A DNA stretch of 64,000 nucleotides. Source: Plumapathes pennacea (lineage: Eukaryota > Cnidaria > Anthozoa > Antipatharia > Myriopathidae). The position numbers and the translations under genes were made by a program. Below are positions 1 through 12,699 of the stretch, in pieces. The first letter of the stretch is position 1. Each line of letters begins with the position of its first letter. The notes below the pieces were generated by a model, which was not told where the DNA came from, searched no databases, and worked only from the letters and a program-made list of their open reading frames with translations. The DNA is taken from positions 9,380,184 through 9,444,183 of the forward strand of contig OZ038471.1 in the NCBI GenBank assembly GCA_964036295.1. Reading direction: 5' to 3'.

Positions 1-301
1 CTTTCGTTGCACCGTTTTACCTTGCACTCAGAAAAATCTTTGATTCATTTGTGATACGCGCGCGTCTAAACCGGTCAAACCGGTTTTCTACAGTGTAATA
101 CGGATTTGAAGTGTGTAATACGCTCCCGTACCGGCACTCTTTTGCGACCTTATATGGTAAAACTACGTCACAGTCATATAATAAATACATCTTATTATAT
201 GACTATGACGTAGTATTACCATATAAGGTCGCAACAGAGTGCCAGTACGGGAGCATATTTCACACTTTAGAGCCGTATTACACTGTAGAAAACCGGTTTG
301 A
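1..301. repeat. Hairpin-ended element, truncated by window start
   Basis: Bases 1-195 are the reverse complement of 25134-25328, so the window opens inside a second copy of the element at 25133-26127. Bases about 89-301 form a long imperfect palindrome (for example CGGTTTTCTACAGTGTAATA against its complement near 280-299). Its centre carries the 17-bp motif AATAAATACATCTTATT at 180-196, which recurs at the junctions of related elements. The small open frame here is only the palindrome and is not considered coding. Confidence 0.8.
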
Positions 302-318
302 CTTGAGTTTTTAGATGC

Positions 319-624
319 TTGTCACGTAAAGCCAAAATGGCCGATGAGAACAACGAGAACTGCTTTCCACTCCTTGACGACGACGAGCTAGGACTTGACG
401 AACTTTTTGGTGGTAATACTTTTGACGAATTACTTACAGATGCTGCAGACTCAAATTATGACAACGAATTGCGTCACGAGGAGCAGCACGCTTTTGTACG
501 CTCCGGTCCTTTACTGCTTTTCGTATCGTCTTACTTCTTATATTACTCCAGTGAACATTATGTAAAGTCTTCTGAAGACACTTGGGCCTTAGTTAATCAA
601 TTTGGAGGTCTTCTTACAATTTGA
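319..624 (+). CDS. Hypothetical acidic N-terminal fragment
   Basis: An open frame of 101 codons. Its likely first methionine lies at about 337 in a good Kozak-like context (AAAATGG). The first 60 residues are rich in Asp, Glu and Asn (MADENNENCFPLLDDDELG and onward) and look like a genuine N-terminus. The last 40 residues are hydrophobic and compositionally different, so the coding part may stop near 480 where the 5' region of the LINE may begin. I do not recognise the family. It may be the first exon of a host or transposon gene broken by the LINE. Confidence 0.25.
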   Translation: MSRKAKMADENNENCFPLLDDDELGLDELFGGNTFDELLTDAADSNYDNELRHEEQHAFVRSGPLLLFVSSYFLYYSSEHYVKSSEDTWALVNQFGGLLTI

Positions 625-668
625 AGCAGAAAGCCAACGGGAAGTTGCTCACGTTTGCGAATTCAACA

Positions 669-1353
669 TGGTGTCCAAAGGATCCGCTCGTACAAGATCC
701 AGTTCTAACTTGGAATCTTCTATGAGTGAGCAAATCAAGAGTTATTCAACACTGAATTAAAGAAATATCTTCAATCCGCTGGATTTCAAGAAATATTGAG
801 CCAAACGCTGAAGTGCGCCATCGACGAAGCTGTCGAAGCGGCAACGAAGCCGCTCAAAGAAAAGATCAACAATCTTGACAGCCAGCTCTTTCTAATACGG
901 GAGAAGACCAATGACAACGAGCAATATTCCCGACGTTGTAACGTTCGCATAACTGGAATTGAGGAAGATGAGCAAGAAGATTGCTATGGAAAGGTAATTG
1001 CCTTCTGTAACAAGGAATTGGGGGTTAAAATCGATCAACATGAAATCGATCGAGCACACCGTGTTGGGAGACCCAAAGCTGATGGTTCACGCTCGATGAT
1101 TGTCAGACTTAAGAGCTATCGAACGAAGACCCTAGTAATAAAGAACAGAGGGAAACTGAAAGGAAAGAACTTATACGTAAATGAGGATCTAACAAAACCG
1201 AACCAGGAACTCTACATGCAAGTTCGCAAAGATTTCCGCGATGTGGGCCTTACATACACTCGGGACGGAGCCATCTTTATTAAACGGCGTGATGATGGGA
1301 GAATACTCCGTATTAGACGCAAGGAAGACCTGTTGAGCATCTCGCAACGTTAG
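669..1353 (+). pseudogene. LINE ORF1 protein, frameshifted
   Basis: ORF1 probably starts at 669 (MVSKGSARTRSSSNLESSMS). It shifts frame at about 735 and then runs open to the stop at 1351-1353. The long frame has a charged coiled-coil stretch (EAATKPLKEKINNLDSQLFL) followed by a compact domain with NVRITGIEE, EIDRAHRVGRP and a basic C-terminus, the layout of L1-ORF1-like RNA-binding chaperones (Transposase_22 type). In that family it coats the element RNA for retrotransposition. Function here is inferred from layout, and the frameshift makes this copy non-functional. Confidence 0.7.
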
Positions 1354-1603
1354 ACTGTGGCCTTGTGTCTTTAGACACCTAGCTCTATGACTCTCTTTGC
1401 TAGTTGTGTTCTTTTTACTATGTACTTCGTACCTACTTTTTTGTTCCAATTTTGTATCTATTTTTGTGCTAGTTGTGCTCATAGCGTGGTTTGTTGTGTT
1501 CTGTCTTGTGTTCTCACCCTGGTAGATGCATTTTTCCATTGCCAAGTAGTACGTGCGCAACAAGAGGTAAGCAGTCATATTTTTCTACTTTGGCTCCCAC
1601 TAG

Positions 1604-4146
1604 ATGGGGGTTGATCTAGTAAGTTATAGGGCAGCAATCGGGTTATTTAACAGTCGATATCTACTTCTGACTTACAAGTTGCTTTTCACTTTATCGTTAT
1701 CTTCACTTGTAAACTTAAGTGTACTTGTAAGTTTTTTAGCATTTTTGATTCTACTATCCGGAAACGTTCACCCAAACCCAGGTCCCAGTCAACTTTGCAT
1801 CTCGCTTGCACACTTGAATGCCCGTAGCCTTTGCTCTAGTGATAAGCTCCACGAAATCTCCGCTCTCACTATTCTGCATAAATTTGATATTCTAGCCATA
1901 ACTGAAACCTGGCTCAGTGTCAATATTACTGATGATTCAGTTCTTATTCCGGGCTACAGTGCTCCTTTACGAAAAGATCGAATCGCAGGTAGAGGTGGTG
2001 GAGTTGCAGTTTACTTGGCCGATCATCTTTTCTACAAAAGGAGAACAGATTTTGAAAATGATAATTTAGAATTAATTTGGGTCGAAATTATCATAAAAAA
2101 TTTCAAACTTCTTTGTGGTGTTTGTTATCGACCACCAAATTCATCTTCTGAAAGTGTTGGCGCATTCTTTGACTTCTTACAGAATTCTTTTGATCTCATA
2201 AATGCTAATGGTTTTTCATCAGTTGTTCTTACGGGTGATTTTAATGCTCATTATAACTTCGTGGATACTCCATCTCCTAGCACAGACACTGGATTGAAGC
2301 TTTAAAGTTTTTTGGAATGTAATAACCTCTTGCAGCTTATTGAGGAACCAACGCGAATTACCCAGTCAACCGAATCAATCCTTGACCTTATTATTTCTGA
2401 TTCACCAGGTTACTTTATTTCATCTGGAACCCTCAGTCCTCCTGCTAATTGCGACTTCAATGTTATCTTTGGCAAATTTGTTATTCCCATCAATAAGCCG
2501 AAATGCTTTCAAAGAAGTGTCTGGAACTTCAAAAATGTGAATGTCGAACAATTAAATGAGGCTCTTTTAAATGCAAACTGGGACCAGGTGTTTCAACCTA
2601 ACGAAGGCAATATTGACACTGTTTATGATAAATGGTTAGCAGTCTTTCGATCTATTGTGGAGAGTTTTATCCCTCACAAAAAATGTCGTCATCCGTCCAA
2701 ACGACAAATCATGGATGAATGGACATATTCGTCGCGCCATGCGCAAACGTGATCGCCTTTTAAAGCAATATTCAAGGAATAAACTTGCCTTGCACTGGGA
2801 AAGTATCGCCTACAAAGGAATCTAGTCGTATCACTGATTCGCAAAGCAAAATCACAATACGATAAAAATATCAATGAAACATTGATGGATCCAACTTTGT
2901 CTACAAAGAAATGGAGGAACATTGTCAAGTCGTTTTATGGCCGCAAAACGTATTCATCCATCCCAGCTCTTATTGAAGGCAATGCACTTATCTATGACCC
3001 TAAAGAAAAAGCCGAAATCTTTAACAAATTCTTTATAAGCCAGACATTTTTAGATGGCTCCAGCTTATTAGAGCCACCTCAATTAGCTCCTTTTACTGCA
3101 GAGACAATATCAAATTTGCAATTCTCTGAACAAAAAAGTTCGCAATCTTTTATGTGAGGTAAATATCTCCAAAGCATGTGGTTTTGACGGAATCAGTAAT
3201 AAATTAATTAAAATTTGTAGTCCTGGTATTTACCGTTCGTTTGCACGTCTAATCAACACGTCGCTGTCTCTTGGTCAATTTCCTAAATGCTGGAAATTTG
3301 CAAATGTGCTGCCTCTATTTAAAAAAGACAATCGACAGTTAAAATTTAACTATCGTCCCGTCTCACTTCTGCCATGTCTCAGCAAAATTTGCGAAAAGCT
3401 GGTCTTTACTAAACTCTATCAATTTCTCGAACATATCGGTTTCTTTTTTCGCTTCCAGTCAGGATTTCGTCCAGGCGACTCAACAGTGATGCAGCTAACT
3501 TACATTGTTCACAAGATCTATGAAGCCTTTGAAAGGGGGAATGAAGTTAGGGCTGTTTTCTTAGATATTTCCAAAGCTTTTGACAAAGTTTGGCACAAAG
3601 GATTATTAGCAAAACTACGTCATATAGGTGTTAGTGGTTCTTTGCTTTCTTGGTTTGAAAGTTATCTCTCTGAAAGAGAGCAGAGAGTGGTCATTGAGGG
3701 ATTTAATTCTTCCTGGAGCGGGATTCGTGCAGGAGTTCCTCAAGGTTCGGTTCTTGGTCCCCTTCTCTTTTTAATCTATATAAATGATATTCAATCTAAC
3801 GTCCAGTCATCCTGTTTTCTATTTGCGGATGATTCATTTTTGTTAGAGGAAGTTACTAGCTCACCCGATGTTTCAGTACTTCGCTTAAACCAAGATCTTC
3901 AGTCTATTATGTCTTGGTCTAAGCAGTGGTTGGTAACCATGAATGAATCAAAAACTAAATCAATGTTGTTTTCTCTTAAAAGAGGAAATCCATTTCACCC
4001 TCCATTAACTCTAAACGACATTACAATTGATGAAGTTAGTAGTCATGAGCACTTAGGACTCACTCTGTTATCAAATATGTCTTGGCGTGCACATATCCTC
4101 AACATACATCAGAAAGCTTAAAAAAAATTGAACTTATTGAAAGGTC
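1604..4146 (+). pseudogene. LINE ORF2: endonuclease and reverse transcriptase, broken
   Basis: The N-terminus is hydrophobic (residues about 20-50) and ends in a 2A-like NPGP motif (GNVHPNPGP). An APE-type endonuclease follows with AHLNARSL, ITETWL, GRGGGVAVYL and GDFNAH. The final SDH motif appears as CDF, so a catalytic residue is lost. A stop near 2303 and shifts near 2700-2880 and 3150 break the frame. The reverse transcriptase (3306-4121) shows FLDISKAFDKVWH, AGVPQGSVLGPLLF and the catalytic box FADD. The thumb and C-terminus were separated by the insertion at 4151 and lie at 17300-18166. Clade placement among CR1, L2 and jockey is by motif only. Confidence 0.85.
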
Positions 4147-4841
4147 TTAAGAGTGGGTCCACTATAGGACCAGGCAGTGGTGATACATGCCATCTCACCG
4201 ATTTCAATGAAACTCTACACAATTAACAGGTTCAACTAAATACTCAATGAGGCAAAGTGGTTGGGCTTTGCAACTTTTCCTTTGGAAGATAGACCACCCC
4301 CCATGGTTTTTTACCCAAAAATCACAAAAATCGCAATAAAAGACCACAAGAACTAGACACCCCGTCTTCCCTCAGAATGCACTAGATTTTATTGTTATTT
4401 CATATGCTTAAAGATTGGTCCTCTGTCAGTTCACAACCGTAGTTTCAAGTTGTTTGGAGCAATAATTGTCAATTAGGAGCTGTCAGTATGTACCCCTGTC
4501 ACGCAAGTTTCCACAATAAGGCAAAAATGCTCAACTTCCGATCCAAATATCTCCAATGCGCAACCTTCTTTTTCAAAACAAATTACAACATGGTTAAGAC
4601 CAGTCCTTGAACTTATAATATCAACAATAAAATTTTTGGCATCTGTTATTTTATTGCGACAACAGCTGATTAAACCACGTGACCGGCGACGGGCGCCAAA
4701 AACAGAAAAGGACCAAATCCAGTCAAATACAACATTACGGGAGCCGATCTTTAAACACAGTTTGTAAATTCGAGGCTTAAAAATGTATGTGAATAATATT
4801 TATGGCAGTTAAATCTAACTGACGGCAATAACCGTCTTTAT

Positions 4842-6164
4842 TATATGGCACTGATACTACGCACGCTACGATTGGTTAATTTACCGGTCCATACTTTCCT
4901 GTACGGACTGCAAATTGATTTTACGCGCGTTCTGATTGGTCAATTTTACCGGTCCATAACTTACTGTACGGACCGCAAAATCAGTTTGCACATGTGGATC
5001 GCAAATGATTACTCAAAAAGTTGCTAAACCTTTGTCATAAAAGGCCCAGAAGTGCAATGGGAAGTTTAAACGTTCCGGATACTCACTCTTAAGTTATGAT
5101 GATCGGGGAAAGCTTACAATCTTGGAAAATGACCGTTACGAAGAAGGAAAACATCCGAGGAAAAAATTGCTTGCGACCTCAGCCGTCATTGACAACAAGC
5201 GCTGCAGAGTATGGAGGGTTGTTTCACCTCTGTGTTCAAATTTGCACACTTGCCAGGAAGAAAGTGGAAAGCGAACAATCACCGTGAACAGTTATGACTA
5301 AAACCGTGCAAGAATCAAGTTTTGCAGACATGTTTGCTCGTCATGGCGCACTGTGAAGACTGTAAATAAATTTTTCACAATGCACGAGAACTCTATATTT
5401 CGAAATCACTGACTGGGACAAAAACGCCGTGGTGATTTGAGGACGTTTATTTTGCTGGAAGATACCTAAACGCTCCACGAGGAGGCAGGAAAATTAAGCG
5501 GTGAGTTTTGAATAATATAACTTTCAACGATGTGTTGGTCGCAGTTTGTGATGAAATGATTTTCTTTTAGTGCCATTTTGCCTTCTACATTATTGTACGT
5601 GTAAGAAACTTATTCAAAAGAATAAAAAATACCCTGAGTTACAAAGCAGTTTCTTCTGGAAAGAGATAAGACTGCAGTTTTTTTAAATCTTTAGTGAGCG
5701 AGCAAGGGCGAGTTCGAGTCGTTCACCGAATAAAGTTCACTGCAGTGTCGTTGTTTGACACACGCTATGGGCCATTTCATTCAGTTCAGAACAAATTAGT
5801 ATTTATCTAGGCAGTTGGTTCGACAGACGCTTATTTTCTTTCAAGATTTTCAAATCGGTAGAATTGTAAGCTGTTAACTGAATTTGTTGTGAAAACAAAC
5901 GTGCGTAATTCATGCCTGATCGCGATTGATGTTGTTGAATGAACGAGACGAGTACTCGTGTTTTGTGTTTGCCTAAAGATCTAAAGCCATATAATAAATA
6001 TCTTATTAACCTCGTTTGCTTGGCCCGTACCGTAAGTTATGGATCCTCGTTTTTTTCGTCGCCTTATGGCCCTCGCGCGAACCGCGCTCGGGCCATTAAA
6101 GGCGACGAAAAAAACTCGGTCCATAACTTACTGTACGGACCGCGCGCTCGGTTAATAAGATCTA
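4842..6164 (+). mobile_element. Hairpin-ended non-autonomous element, family F1, copy 1
   Basis: A 1.3-kb element begins TATATGGCACTGATACTACG. It has an internal inverted copy of that end (GCCATATA near 5987-5994) followed by a long palindrome (about 6007-6155). TTTAT occurs on both sides (4837-4841 and 6165-6169). The empty site survives in the other arm of the host transposon (about 16598-16615, reverse strand), which fixes both boundaries. A second copy lies inverted at about 26279-27586. It contains no credible coding frame. Near 5470-5510 it carries a splice-donor-like module (GGAGGCAGGAAAATTAAGCG followed by GTGAGTT) shared with other families. Confidence 0.85.
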
Positions 6165-7416
6165 TTTATATCCCTCGATGTAAACAGGAATGATGCCCAA
6201 GTTTCCTATCTTACACTCTACATAGACCAGTGAACGGTCTACAAAGCTTCTTATTGTTACGTTTAAATCCTGGACATCATCTTGTAACAATTAAATTGCT
6301 CTTGTAACCTTGCTGATCTTTCAGGGCCCACCGTACGACACACGCCGTCTAGTCGCCTTTCGATTATTTGGCGTCAAGTACAACCCGAGTCGTATATCTC
6401 CCTAAAATTATTGTTTTACCTTATTTATAAAATCCTGAGCTCACCCAAAATGACTATTCGTTTCATTTGCCATCAAATAAGCATATTGAATTTGCCGACT
6501 TAGTGGCATCGGTATGCAAATAAACACCGGAACGCACCGGATGCGTGACGCCAGTATCTTGGTCAGCGGTAAAAAGTGCTGCTTTTAAATTATTTTAAAA
6601 GTTACTTTAGTTTTGTGAGAAAGTGTTTTTTTCTGATTGCTTAGTCAAGCAGGCTAGTGATTTTATTTAGCTAAATGTGCCAGCACTAAATGCAAAAGAC
6701 ACACCTAGCTTATAATACAGGGGCTTAAAATTTTGGCTTAGTAGGAGGCATCAGATATGCAAAAAAATACTACAGTTTTGATATCGAAGAATTTAAAAGC
6801 GTAACTTATCTTTTTCAACTGGAATTATGAAATGTACATTATTGTGCATAACGGCTAGAATTCAATACAGAATTAAGGCAGGACTATGGGTAGTGTAGGG
6901 TTGGAATTGCATGCTGAGTTAAAGTTCCAGCTCTCCGGATTTTAAGCATGGTGGTGATCTCTTCTACCTCTGCAACGCAGTCCTCCTCATCTTGAGCTGG
7001 ACTTACATCAGGCTGGTCCCTAGCTAGCCGGCCAGTCTTATAGAGTACAGAGAGTCTGCTAAAATACCGGGATATTTGGTCAGCAAGCCACTCGTCTTTG
7101 TTGAAGACTTTTTTGCCATTTTCATCGCGCAGAGTCCTCATCTTGCTGCACACATCTACTGTACTTGCCTTTCGTCCTGTCTCCTCGCCTTCCATGAAGA
7201 TATTTTTCAGGTGTGTCTTGACTTTCTCTGAGAAACGGACTGCTCTTCGATATGTTTTTAGAGCCCATCCCTTTGAAGCCTGGTGATCGGGTTCAGTGGC
7301 GGCTATATGTGAGAGCGAACCAGTTTCTCTTTGAATGTAGCTCCCAGAGACCTCTTTGCACGTCTCGGGCCACTTTCTTTTGATAGTGTCATAGGTTGTT
7401 TCCCTTTCTAACCTTA

Positions 7417-10400
7417 CTAGAAATACGATAATCGCAGATACCCCCTCACTCCGTCCTGCACTGGCATATATTAGAAGTTTCGACGGAAAAAAATAAACAT
7501 AGAAGTAATGTGTCTATTTTATACGACCTTTGATGTAACCAGCTTGTTGTAGTTGACGGGGGCAAGCGTATTAAAATAACGTTTTACTACTTGTACTATA
7601 CCAAGTGCTGAACACTTAAAAGAGAAAAAGAGTGGTCTGAAATATAGTAACTTTGTGTTACTAAGCTCTGATCCAATAAGAAAACAACATATATATCAGC
7701 ATCAATTTTTTTATTCTTAATCTTATTGTCATCATCATCATACAGCACACTAATCATTGTGTGCCCTTTTTATCATACATTTGTGTTATATAAGCTTCAT
7801 CAAGTGCTCCTGCCTGGTACGAAAACCCAAAACCTTGTAGGAAAAAGTAGGAACGTACTCTTCGACCAAAAGCATGCAGGAGCACAATCCCTTGGAGGAT
7901 AAGGGAATAATAACTATCATGAACTTAATACAGGTAAACAACCCTTTCACTCCCAAGCCTAAATGCAGAATCTCTCAGCTTTTTCAAAATACATTATATA
8001 AAATAAATTATGTAGTGAGAAGTGACAGTTTAGTCAGCATTCACTTAACCAAAAAGGTACAAAAAGCTATATATTCTCTATACTGTACAATACAGTACAC
8101 TTTCAACTAAAGGAGAAAATTGAATTTGATCACTCTTAAGTGTGAAAGGGTTTAAACTTGTTGTTACAACATTGGTTACTGTCTACCTTGGTGCTGGCCT
8201 TACATGTTATTGCCACTTATATTACATAACTGTACTGAAGTTTTCCTTCATAAAAAGCAAACAACCCTCTAACAAATAAGTAAATAACAAAACCTTGTGT
8301 CAAAAAGGTACACAGAAAAAAAATACTTGGCTCTGAGCATGTCATCCACTTGAGCACAGTACAGTACCATTCCAAATTTTAAGAAAACATACAGATATAC
8401 CGAAATCTTTTTGTGGCGTACTCAACAGAATATACAGAATTTTCAGGCCAATGCTTTTGAGAACATTTTCCTTTGGCATTCTTGTTGGACCAGACAATCG
8501 GGTTGTACACATCAGCATTGAGTTCATTTTTGGCTCCTGACAATCTTACACTTTCATGATGTCAGTGACTTGGTATATGAGGATCCCTTAACAGCACAGG
8601 AGTTGACTTCTCAGCATGATTCCTTCACTTTAATATTTCCTTTAGCATGATCTCTGGAGATGAAAACACATGTTCAGGTTTTTGTCTTTGGTACATATTG
8701 TTGCAAATTTATTATACAGTACTTACCTATAAACAACATAGAAATTGAACTTCTATTTGGACCGAAGTGTAAGTTTAGCCAAGGAACCTCTTTCTTTGCT
8801 CCTACAAAAATCAGAAAAGGCACCAAGTTTTAAGTGGATTAATAAGATAATTCACATGATGTACACAATACAATGCACTTTCATAGCTAACCTGTACTAT
8901 TCATCCACAATTGACATAAATCTTGGAAGGATGCTGCAAAGGAACTGGTGCACTGTAAATATATACTTGTTGTCCTGATAATAGAGGCCAATTCTTTCCT
9001 CAAAACACTGCTATGAATGTTTTTGGTTATCCCCGAGCGTAATGTCAAGTGTACATGGCATAAAAACAAATGCACATCATCATATGAACAGCTAAAGAAA
9101 CTTCACTGCATAGATCATAAATCACTGTAAATTAATTAGGCACTGATACTGTAGTAAAAATTGGCAAATATTCTAAAAAACACAAACTACAGCTTTTGCA
9201 ATGGTAAATCAAAGTACAAACACATGTATACAGTATTGTGTTCTCTTCGATCCTTGTGTATGAAAATGCAGCAAATAATAACAAAACACATTCAGTGGTC
9301 TGATAAACATGAGTTCAGATTCAAAATTTTTTGGAACATTCAGGAACAAAATATCACCATGTATGTTTGTTCAGCTGTTCTTCGTTGAAAATAAACAATT
9401 ACAAAGAATGGCCGTGTTGCAATTAATGCATAATTTTGCCAATTTGGCCATCAATACACAGAATCAAAAATATAAATACAACAACCATAAAAGCCATACA
9501 GAATAGTTTTCAATTCTTACCTGCCCCTTGCTTCCTGATGATAAGAACGGGCAGATCACTCACATTGGCTGGAAGAGTGGTGAGAAATCCCTGAACATCC
9601 TGTGGCAAGTTGAGGACATGACCTTTGTACCCACGCTGGCCGCCGTGTTTCCGGTAAACACACATGATGGGGAAAGCTCTGGCGATCAACATTTCCTCTA
9701 CTTCGGTGAGGTCCTGTAGTTCTGCAGGCACTGTTCCAGGATCCATGTCGTTGTCAGCCGAGAACAATCGACACGAAGTCTTTTTGTCGCGCTTGCACCT
9801 GGTGCAAGTGTAGTTCTGCTCGGACATACTTTGGTTGGTGATCGGCCATGTTTCTTTGCATACCTTGCAGCGTAAGTGTCGGAGATTTTCCTCAAAGCGG
9901 TGAAAGGCAGTGAGTTCTTCCCGCACCCATTCTTGTTCGTTAAATGGAGAAGTTTCTGGATTCGCCCACCCACGATTATGCAAATATTGTTGTTTCTGTC
10001 TGCGACGTCTTTCGACAACTGCAGCACGTTGTTGTCGGCGTCGAGTGTTGGCTCCATTTTGAGCTTGAAGCCTGCGGATATTCTGTTCAGACGATTCACT
10101 GGCACGTCGAGAAGCTACTCGCTGGCGATTGGATTCTCATTGCGGAGTTCTCTGCTTGGCCCGCCTTTGTTTCTGAAGTTCCCGATTTGCTTTCAAGCGT
10201 TGTTCTCTTTGTGGAGTCTTTTCTGCGGCCCGCTTTTCTTTCCGAAGCTCCCGTTTTGCTTTCAAGCGTTGTTCTCTTTGTGGAGTCTTTTCTGCGGCCC
10301 GCTTTTCTTTCCGAAGCTCCCGTTTTGCTTTCAAGCGTTGTTCTCTTTGTGGAGTCTTTTCGTCGGCACGTGATTGTCGTCCTTTCTCTAGACGTATTTG

Positions 10401-10768
10401 GCGCTGTTCGATCGTTTCACGATTTCGCCTTGCCCGTGCCTGTTCCCTTCTCTTTTGAAGACGAGCTTCGCGAGACCGTTCTGTTTCAAGTTTTCTAGTT
10501 TTCAAATTCATTTTCGTGAACGCAGTTATGTACAATATTGTTGCTTCGTTCAAATCTTTCTGTGACGCTAGTCGATAATGATTACGTCATTGCCTTATTT
10601 GGACATTGCCTTAGGCACCTGACCTAAAAAGGTCGCATCGGACAAACACACAAACACACAAACAAACACACGAACATTAGATTTCGAGATGGCGACGCGC
10701 TTGGAGTCTTCAAATGATTGACTATGCTGCATTAGCGTCGTAAATATTTCCCTCACTTCGTTCGGGGA
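7417..10768 (-). mobile_element. Helitron A (3.35 kb)
   Basis: On the minus strand it begins TCCCCGAACGAAGTGAGGGA at 10768 and ends ATTATCGTATTTCTAG at 7417, matching the TC...CTRR rule for Helitrons. No target duplication is present: joining the G at 10769 to the T at 7416 restores an open exon of the gene at 6884-12700. It encodes only the N-terminal exon of a Helitron Rep/helicase protein (9521-10553). The remaining 2.1 kb (7417-9520) is AT-rich with no helicase domain and may be captured DNA. A (CACAAA)-like stretch lies at 10640-10675. Confidence 0.85.
9521..10553 (-). pseudogene. Helitron replicase N-terminal exon (DUF6570-like)
   Basis: One reading frame runs from 10553 to 9521 except for a TGA at 10134-10136, which fits a CGA-to-TGA (CpG) change. 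The N-terminus is basic with three or more imperfect 27-codon-scale repeats (TPQREQRLKAKRELRKEKRA), as in many animal Helitron proteins. Then come a Cys cluster (CKVCKETWP, YTCTRCKRDKK) and the signature MDPGTVPAELQDLTEVEEML ... GYKGHVLNLPQDVQ that precedes the Rep nuclease domain in animal Helitrons. The exon ends at a good donor (GGGCAG|GTAAGA). The Rep HUH and Pif1 helicase exons are absent. Confidence 0.75.
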
Positions 10769-11307
10769 CAAGGTGTTTGCCCACGTCCAGGTATTTTTGG
10801 AGGCTTGAAAAAGATTAGCAGGTCTTTGTGCACCCTTCTTCTCCTTCAGTAGTTTCAGTAGGCGATGAAATGCTTTCTATGCTTGTGCTAAGCTGGGAAC
10901 GTACTGGGCTAACCCTTCCATCTACATGCCGTAAAAAGTTGTTGAGGGAGTGTAACTTCATCTGTATCTGTGGAGTGGGCTGCCATTCCATTGATGTTTT
11001 GTCGGCTGTTACAGATTCTTGTGAAGCAGAGGAGAAAACGTCGGAGCCATCATTGCTTTGCTGAGCTCCGCCTTTGGCTAACAGCATGTCCTTACTTACA
11101 GATTGCAATGGCAACATCTGACAAAAAGCAGCGAATTTTTGTCAGGGTGCACAAATATTTTAAAACTACGTAAACTGAACCCTCCTCTAGTCTATTAAAG
11201 TACCGAAAACTCATGTGTTAAAATGTGTAAGAATAAGCTCATATATACAAAATGCGGGAACGCAGTTCTCTCCAGAAGATCCACTTCTACTCCTTAGACA
11301 ATAATAT

Positions 11308-11355
11308 AGAATATGCTCGCTTGCTATGATAAAAAGCGAGCGTATTCTATATTAT
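11308..11355. repeat. Short hairpin
   Basis: ATAATATAGAATATGCTCGC and its complement GCGAGCGTATTCTATATTAT are separated by about 8 bases. It lies in the intron between exons B and C of the minus-strand gene. No function is evident; it may be a tiny foldback MITE. Confidence 0.6.
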
Positions 11356-12699
11356 GTTTTCGTGCCAACTTTTATACTCTTTCTTGCCATTAGGCCTATT
11401 TCAAACTTCATATGCGTCGAATACAATGCAAATGGAGCAAAATATAGTGTTTCAGCTAGCTTACATTGTATTTCACGCATGTGAAGTTCGATGTTTAAAA
11501 CAGGCTTAAGTGACGGCATATTTTTGGTGACAGGAAAAAAAAAATACAGACAAGAAAATGGGATCATACCGAGGGATGAAAATGGGATATACAATTACCG
11601 AGTGGTCATTGCTGACAAGGTTTCCATTGTGCAACTTCAATACTGTAACGTGGGTTATGTTCGCCTTTATGAGATTGTGCAACATTTTAAATTGTTTGAA
11701 AAACTATGGTAAACAATCCCAAAGTAAATTTTAAAAGATACGGGTGTACAACGGATCATGAATGAACTGTCAGCTTAAGGTACATTTATTCCCTCAAAAA
11801 GAAAAAAATCAAAGAAGTAAGGCCGCTCAAATCCCGCCTTTTTGTCATACTTTTAAGAGTGCCGCGTTATGAATGTTTTTGTCGTTGCTTCAGCACGATT
11901 CATTGGACGTTTATCGTACCATTTGTGGATCCTTTCACTGCTGGGGATCATTTACCGGCCTGGTACAGAACTTCTCTACGTCGGCGATAGAAATATCAAA
12001 CATACCTCCAAGAAGCTTCCAGGATCACTTGACGCACACGGTTCTGGGGAGAGGGACTTGGGTACTGGAATATCAGCAATAGCGGGCTGGACTTCTTGTG
12101 GCTGCTCACCTCGCACAGCGGCCAGATGATCATTACGACAAGTTTTGCACGTGCCTGCAAAAAGTTGCCATCATATAACTTTTCGATAATTCAATAAGTT
12201 GTTTGGAAAAGGAGGCAACATCAAAGTAACACACAGTAACAAGAGTAGGCTCACAGAGACTTGTCCTAATATCTCGATATCCTACCTCCTCCAACTGGAA
12301 TGAGTACGTTCCATCTTGCCGTTATTTCCTTGCACATTTCTAAATTTGCTCCTCTACCTAGTTTACCCTTCCGATTTCCATGAAGTGGGTGCGCGCACTT
12401 TCTCTCCGGTTTCCACATTAATCCAAGTTCAGCTCGGTATCGGCAGATTGTAATATCAGCACCATCTTCGTCGAAGTTACCAGTGCGGGCAAGAATCAAC
12501 TCCTCCGTAGAAATACTACTCTGGGACACTTTGATTTGTCTCAGGTGAGATTTTATTTCTTTTAGGCGAGAACTCAACAATTCTTTGATTGATCTGGAAA
12601 AATTCTTTGATTCCCGGATAGCGCGAGGAAATGTCACACTTGTTACTCGAAAAAGATGTAAACGAGCATGAGAGGGCCGCCATACAAGCTGGTATCAAA

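Larger units (their letters stand above)
640..4150 (+). mobile_element. CR1/jockey-like LINE, 5' part
   Basis: This is the 5' two-thirds of a non-LTR retrotransposon: ORF1 (669-1353), then ORF2 with endonuclease and reverse transcriptase (1604-4146). The copy is dead, with frameshifts near 735, 2300, 2700, 2760-2880 and 3150 and a stop near 4120. At 4147-4150 (TTAA) it is cut by a 13-kb insertion, and its sequence resumes at 17300. The exact 5' end is not visible; 640 is only an estimate upstream of ORF1. Confidence 0.85.

Noticed and set aside
8342-9388. Short frames inside Helitron A downstream of the Rep exon
   Set aside because: AT-rich, no domains, no splice-compatible continuation of the Rep protein.
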